A DNA stretch of 64,000 bases from an uncultured Clostridia bacterium (lineage in GTDB: Bacteria > Bacillota > Clostridia > UMGS1883): assembly GCA_934454525.1 (NCBI GenBank), contig CAKSFM010000003.1, forward strand, positions 104,743 to 168,742, read 5' to 3'. Under the pieces are notes generated by a model. The model was not told the DNA's origin, did no database searches, and worked only from the letters and a program-made list of their open reading frames with translations. A program made the translations under genes and the position numbers. Of this stretch, positions 61,877 to 64,000 are shown piece by piece (position 1 is the first letter of the stretch; each line of letters begins with the position of its first letter).

Positions 61877-62395
61877 CTATGTAGCCGATACCTTGTCTAA
61901 TTCATAATAATCCGGCTTCTTTTTCTCCATAATAAATCTCTCAACGCTTGTTATGTTGTTTGTCACCTCTGCGTCAAACAGCGATTCAAGCACAATATTT
62001 CTGTATTTTCCCACAGAATTAACGCGGCTATCCAAAATTGCGACAACCCCTGTGCCGAATTCGCTCCGTATCAGTCTGCCGACATACTGTTTTAATTTGA
62101 TAATCATATTCGGTGTGTTTACATTCTTCAAATAATTATCAAGTCCGCCCATTATCGACTGTTCATATTTTGATATGGGATCGGGTACTGCAAACGGCAG
62201 CTTTACTTTATATTTCGGCAACAGTGGTCGGTAACTCCTGATGTCGGCAAACACATAATTATGATTTGCAATTTGAAAATAGTATTTATGATGCAAACAA
62301 CTGTTTGTAAAACTGATAAATCGGCAAGTATCATATCGGCTGCATAATTCATTACATTTATTTGTTACACAAATTCTTTCCTTATAAGGTTGTTT
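61877..62395 (-). pseudogene. DinG/XPD-like helicase remnant with internal deletion
   Basis: The in-frame stretch first encodes an iron-sulfur-type segment, KERICVTNKCNELCSRYDTC then FISFTNSCLHHKYYFQIANH and NYVFADI, with Cys spacing as in DinG-type helicases of integrative elements. It jumps after LLPKYK straight to the C-terminal part (VKLPFAVPDPISKYEQS, LKQYVGRLIRSEFGTGVVAI). The DEAH box and most of the motor domains between them are gone without a frameshift. An in-frame TGA precedes the start, so the N-terminal Walker A half is missing too. The only ATG (62296) would give 139 residues. Not functional as a helicase. Confidence 0.75.
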
Positions 62396-62439
62396 TCATA
62401 TAGTTTGTTTTCGGCGTCGCATACACACAAATCAAGCAT
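62365..62439 (-). CDS. 24-residue leader-type peptide upstream of the helicase remnant
   Basis: An ATG at 62439 has a strong AAAGGAG ribosome site and encodes 24 residues rich in Asp/Cys/Asn (MLDLCVCDAENKLY then ENNLIRKEFV) before a TAA. It overlaps the helicase remnant in another frame. It is probably the retained start of the deleted gene, with frame lost. An imperfect GCGGCG/CGCCGC hairpin (62474-62509) lies just upstream. The rest of 62440-62805 holds no convincing gene. Confidence 0.3.
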   Translation of the reverse strand: MLDLCVCDAENKLYENNLIRKEFV

Positions 62440-62805
62440 TTACTTTTTCTCCTTTGGTTTCATATAACAATATGCGGCGTTCTGCCATCTGATAAGGACA
62501 GTCCGCCGCGTATATTTATCAAATCATCTGTCAATTTTCTTTCATTCTCTGCAACCTGTCGGTTACACAGGTATCATGAAATCCTCGCTCTATTCTTTCG
62601 CAAATACGGCGGGCATTTCCCCGGTCGCTTTGCCGGGCTGCTATCCATATGTGAGTTAGGACTTAGCAGAAGTATCATTATATAGCATATGGGATCATTG
62701 CAATTTCTCTCACCATAAGAGGTTATTATCACAAACATTAATCGCAAGCGTGTTTTGATATGTCGCTTTGGCTCCCGCCGCCATATGCAGTGTGCAGACA
62801 ATAAT

Positions 62806-63174
62806 CTATTCGGTTGTCAAAGAACAAGTCGGATTTTGACTTGCCTTTGGCACGGAAAACTTATTGATAATACATAGCATTATCAGTTTATCCCTTCGAG
62901 AAAAAGTTTCCGACAACCTGATTAACAAGGTTTCTTCTTCTGTGCTCAAATATTCTTTAGGCTTCTCAAAATCCATTTCAAGAAAGATACCTCCGCCGTT
63001 TCCGGACTTGGTTGTTATGGGCATACAATTACTCAGAAAGGCTATATCTCTGCGAATAGTTTGTTTATCAACTTCATATAGATACGCCAATCTCACGGCT
63101 GTGGTAAATCTTTCTTTTACGAGCAGCGTTTTAATGCTGTCACGCCGTTCGTAAGCAGTCAAATTTCCTCTCAC
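62806..63174 (-). CDS. HTH-domain transcriptional regulator of mobile-element type
   Basis: The 122-residue protein, GTG start with AAGGAGGG 11 nt upstream, begins MRGNLTAYERRDSIKTLLVK and contains a DeoR/HTH_11 winged helix (RLAYLYEVDKQTIRRDIAFL), then KSGNGGGIFLEMD. This type is frequent next to site-specific recombinases. The last dozen residues look unlike the family, so the C-terminus may be altered. It probably represses its own promoter or the element's excision genes. Confidence 0.75.
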   Translation of the reverse strand: MRGNLTAYERRDSIKTLLVKERFTTAVRLAYLYEVDKQTIRRDIAFLSNCMPITTKSGNGGGIFLEMDFEKPKEYLSTEEETLLIRLSETFSRRDKLIMLCIINKFSVPKASQNPTCSLTTE

Positions 63175-63211
63175 AGCCCTTGCCCTCCTTTCTTATCTTT
63201 TATAATACAGG

Positions 63212-63240
63212 GCAAAGGTATCAATTTTTCACACCTTTGC
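63212..63240. promoter_or_regulatory. Inverted repeat upstream of the HTH gene, candidate operator
   Basis: GCAAAGGT (63212-63219) and ACCTTTGC (63233-63240) are exact complements 13 nt apart, 38 bp before the HTH start and next to a TATTATAAA -10-like stretch. The plus-strand A-run after it also allows a terminator reading. Confidence 0.45.
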
Positions 63241-63505
63241 AAAAAAAATTTAAGAAAATTTTTAACCCGTTTGGTTTATTGTTTAAGCCTAAGAATATAT
63301 TGTTTTTGTGCTGCCGTAAATTGCAGACAAACTCTTTGATTGAATTTCGTGCTTTCATTTGGATTTTAACGAGCACGTTTAAAAACAATGACATATTGCA
63401 CCGTTTTTAAACAATAAAAAGCTTGACTTCAACATTTCTGCTGAAATTAAGCTTTATAATCAACATGCTATTGCACAAAAACCTAAATACAACTTTAAAA
63501 CACCT

Positions 63506-63754
63506 TTGATACAACAATTGGATTCATTTAACATAGCGTTTTACACATGTGACAAAACCGATTTAAAAATACTATCTTATATTAGTAAAAATAAAACTTA
63601 TGAGCAAATTGCAGAAAATATGTATTTATCAGTTGCTGCTGTAAAACGAAGAACCAGTTATATTCTTTCCGCTGCCGGATTTTCATCAAAAAAAGATTTA
63701 ATAGTATTTTGTGATAAATTTAAACTGGATTTTTCATCTCACATCTATGATTAA
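63506..63754 (+). CDS. LuxR-type HTH protein or fragment
   Basis: The frame encodes AFYTCDKTDLKILSYISKNK then TYEQIAENMYLSVAAVKRRT, which reads as a GerE/LuxR-type helix-turn-helix with TYEQIAENMYLS before the recognition helix. The only start in good position is a TTG at 63506 without a ribosome site, and the frame is open upstream to 63392 without an ATG. It may be the C-terminal end of a larger regulator that lost its 5' part. A 10-bp inverted repeat (63377-63386 with 63403-63412) lies just upstream; nothing else is seen in 63241-63376. Confidence 0.4.
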   Translation: MIQQLDSFNIAFYTCDKTDLKILSYISKNKTYEQIAENMYLSVAAVKRRTSYILSAAGFSSKKDLIVFCDKFKLDFSSHIYD

Positions 63755-63879
63755 AAAATTATCAAGATTACTTAATTATTGAATTCTATTTAATAACACA
63801 AAAAGGAAGGGCTGTAGCAAAAGTCACAACCCGATAAGGAAGTATTGGTTTTGAACGCCGTTCTTTAAGTTTATACTTC

Positions 63880-63924
63880 GTAAACAGGCAGCCGTATACG
63901 TCAGTATTACGACTGCCCGTTTAC
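63880..63924. terminator. Long imperfect hairpin near the right edge
   Basis: GTAAACAGGCAG (63880-63891) pairs with CTGCCCGTTTAC (63913-63924) with one mismatch; inner GTA/TAC pairs extend it. It sits between the LuxR-type fragment and a reading frame entering from the right, so it is probably that gene's terminator. Confidence 0.55.
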
Positions 63925-63949
63925 TTGTCTAAATCTTAAATTCCGACCT

Positions 63950-64000
63950 TCAAAACTGCTTTGCACCCTGTAAACAATATTTTTTGATGAAGTTCAAGGC
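63950..64000 (-). CDS. Possible 3' end of a gene entering from the right
   Basis: From the right edge the minus strand is open for 16 codons (ALNFIKKYCLQGAKQF) to a TGA at 63950, followed 26 nt later by the hairpin. Too short to identify. Confidence 0.3.
   Translation of the reverse strand, partial: ALNFIKKYCLQGAKQF

Larger units (their letters stand above)
56520..64000. mobile_element. Serine-recombinase integrative element, left part (right end beyond window)
   Basis: It begins at the break in dpaB and contains, from the left, three tandem large serine recombinase genes, a DUF6870-like gene, a decayed DinG-type helicase, a regulatory leader, an HTH gene and an HTH/LuxR fragment. Most genes read toward dpaB. 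DUF6870-like, helicase and HTH genes of these types are common in integrative or conjugative elements of gut Clostridia. The decayed helicase shows that part of the element is degenerate while the recombinases are intact. The right boundary, which should rejoin the N-terminal part of dpaB, is not in the window. Confidence 0.75.

Noticed and set aside
62574..62801. 75-codon minus-strand frame between the helicase remnant and HTH gene
   Set aside because: No ribosome site, no recognisable motif, and it crosses stem-loop-like sequence. Treated as non-coding leader.
1..64000. tRNA, rRNA, known riboswitches, CRISPR arrays, replication origin
   Set aside because: No cloverleaf, rRNA core sequence, riboswitch consensus, regular spacer-repeat array or DnaA-box cluster was recognised by eye; a covariance-model scan would be decisive.

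Overview
The window looks like a chromosome segment from an anaerobic, spore-forming-lineage Clostridia bacterium (Firmicutes), probably an uncultured gut or gut-like species. The support is strong AGGAGG-type ribosome binding sites, occasional GTG/TTG starts, TTGACA/TATAAT promoters, spore-coat genes cotJA/cotJB, a dipicolinate-synthase fragment (dpaB/spoVFB), S-layer-homology proteins, and large serine recombinases of the kind carried by clostridial mobile elements. No tRNA, rRNA or CRISPR array was recognised.

Layout. (1) 1-5643: a secreted putative glycosidase running off the left edge, a divergent AraC regulator, an unclassified TIM-barrel-like glycosidase and an acetyl-esterase-like hydrolase, closed by a long hairpin. 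(2) 5665-14122: an eight-gene sugar operon read leftward (TIM-like isomerase, SIS isomerase, ceramidase-like protein, YjbQ, FGGY kinase, transaldolase-like aldolase, NagA, NagB-like). A DeoR regulator diverges from it, and a textbook promoter is followed by two 12-bp repeats 22 bp apart that look like its operator. (3) 14125-44906: a large polysaccharide-utilisation region. It holds a CUT1 ABC transporter, a second ceramidase-like protein, GH29, two tandem giant heparinase II/III-like lyases, LamG-like secreted proteins, two SLH proteins, GH20, a GH2 beta-mannosidase, two AraC regulators, a GH88 unsaturated glucuronyl hydrolase and an SGNH esterase. Lyases plus GH88 plus NagA suggest an acidic, uronate- and amino-sugar-containing glycan. 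(4) 45061-54798: spore coat genes with a broken cotJC, an SLH protein, deoD, birA, a PhoPR-like two-component system co-transcribed with a pyridoxal kinase and a Na/phosphate cotransporter, and a HAD phosphatase. (5) 55044-55892: rplM-rpsI.

(6) 56331-64000 is the most striking part. The last 62 codons of dpaB (dipicolinate synthase subunit B) lie convergent to rpsI. The reading frame breaks abruptly at 56519, followed by three tandem large serine recombinase genes and further mobile-element genes (DUF6870-like, decayed DinG-like helicase, HTH regulators). An inverted repeat is centred within 1-2 bp of the break. This is the layout expected of an intervening element inserted in a mother-cell sporulation gene, comparable to skin in sigK and to the spoVFB-interrupting element known in Bacillus. 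The other dpaB half and the right element end would lie beyond the window. Simple gene decay is the main alternative, and the truncated cotJC nearby keeps that option open.
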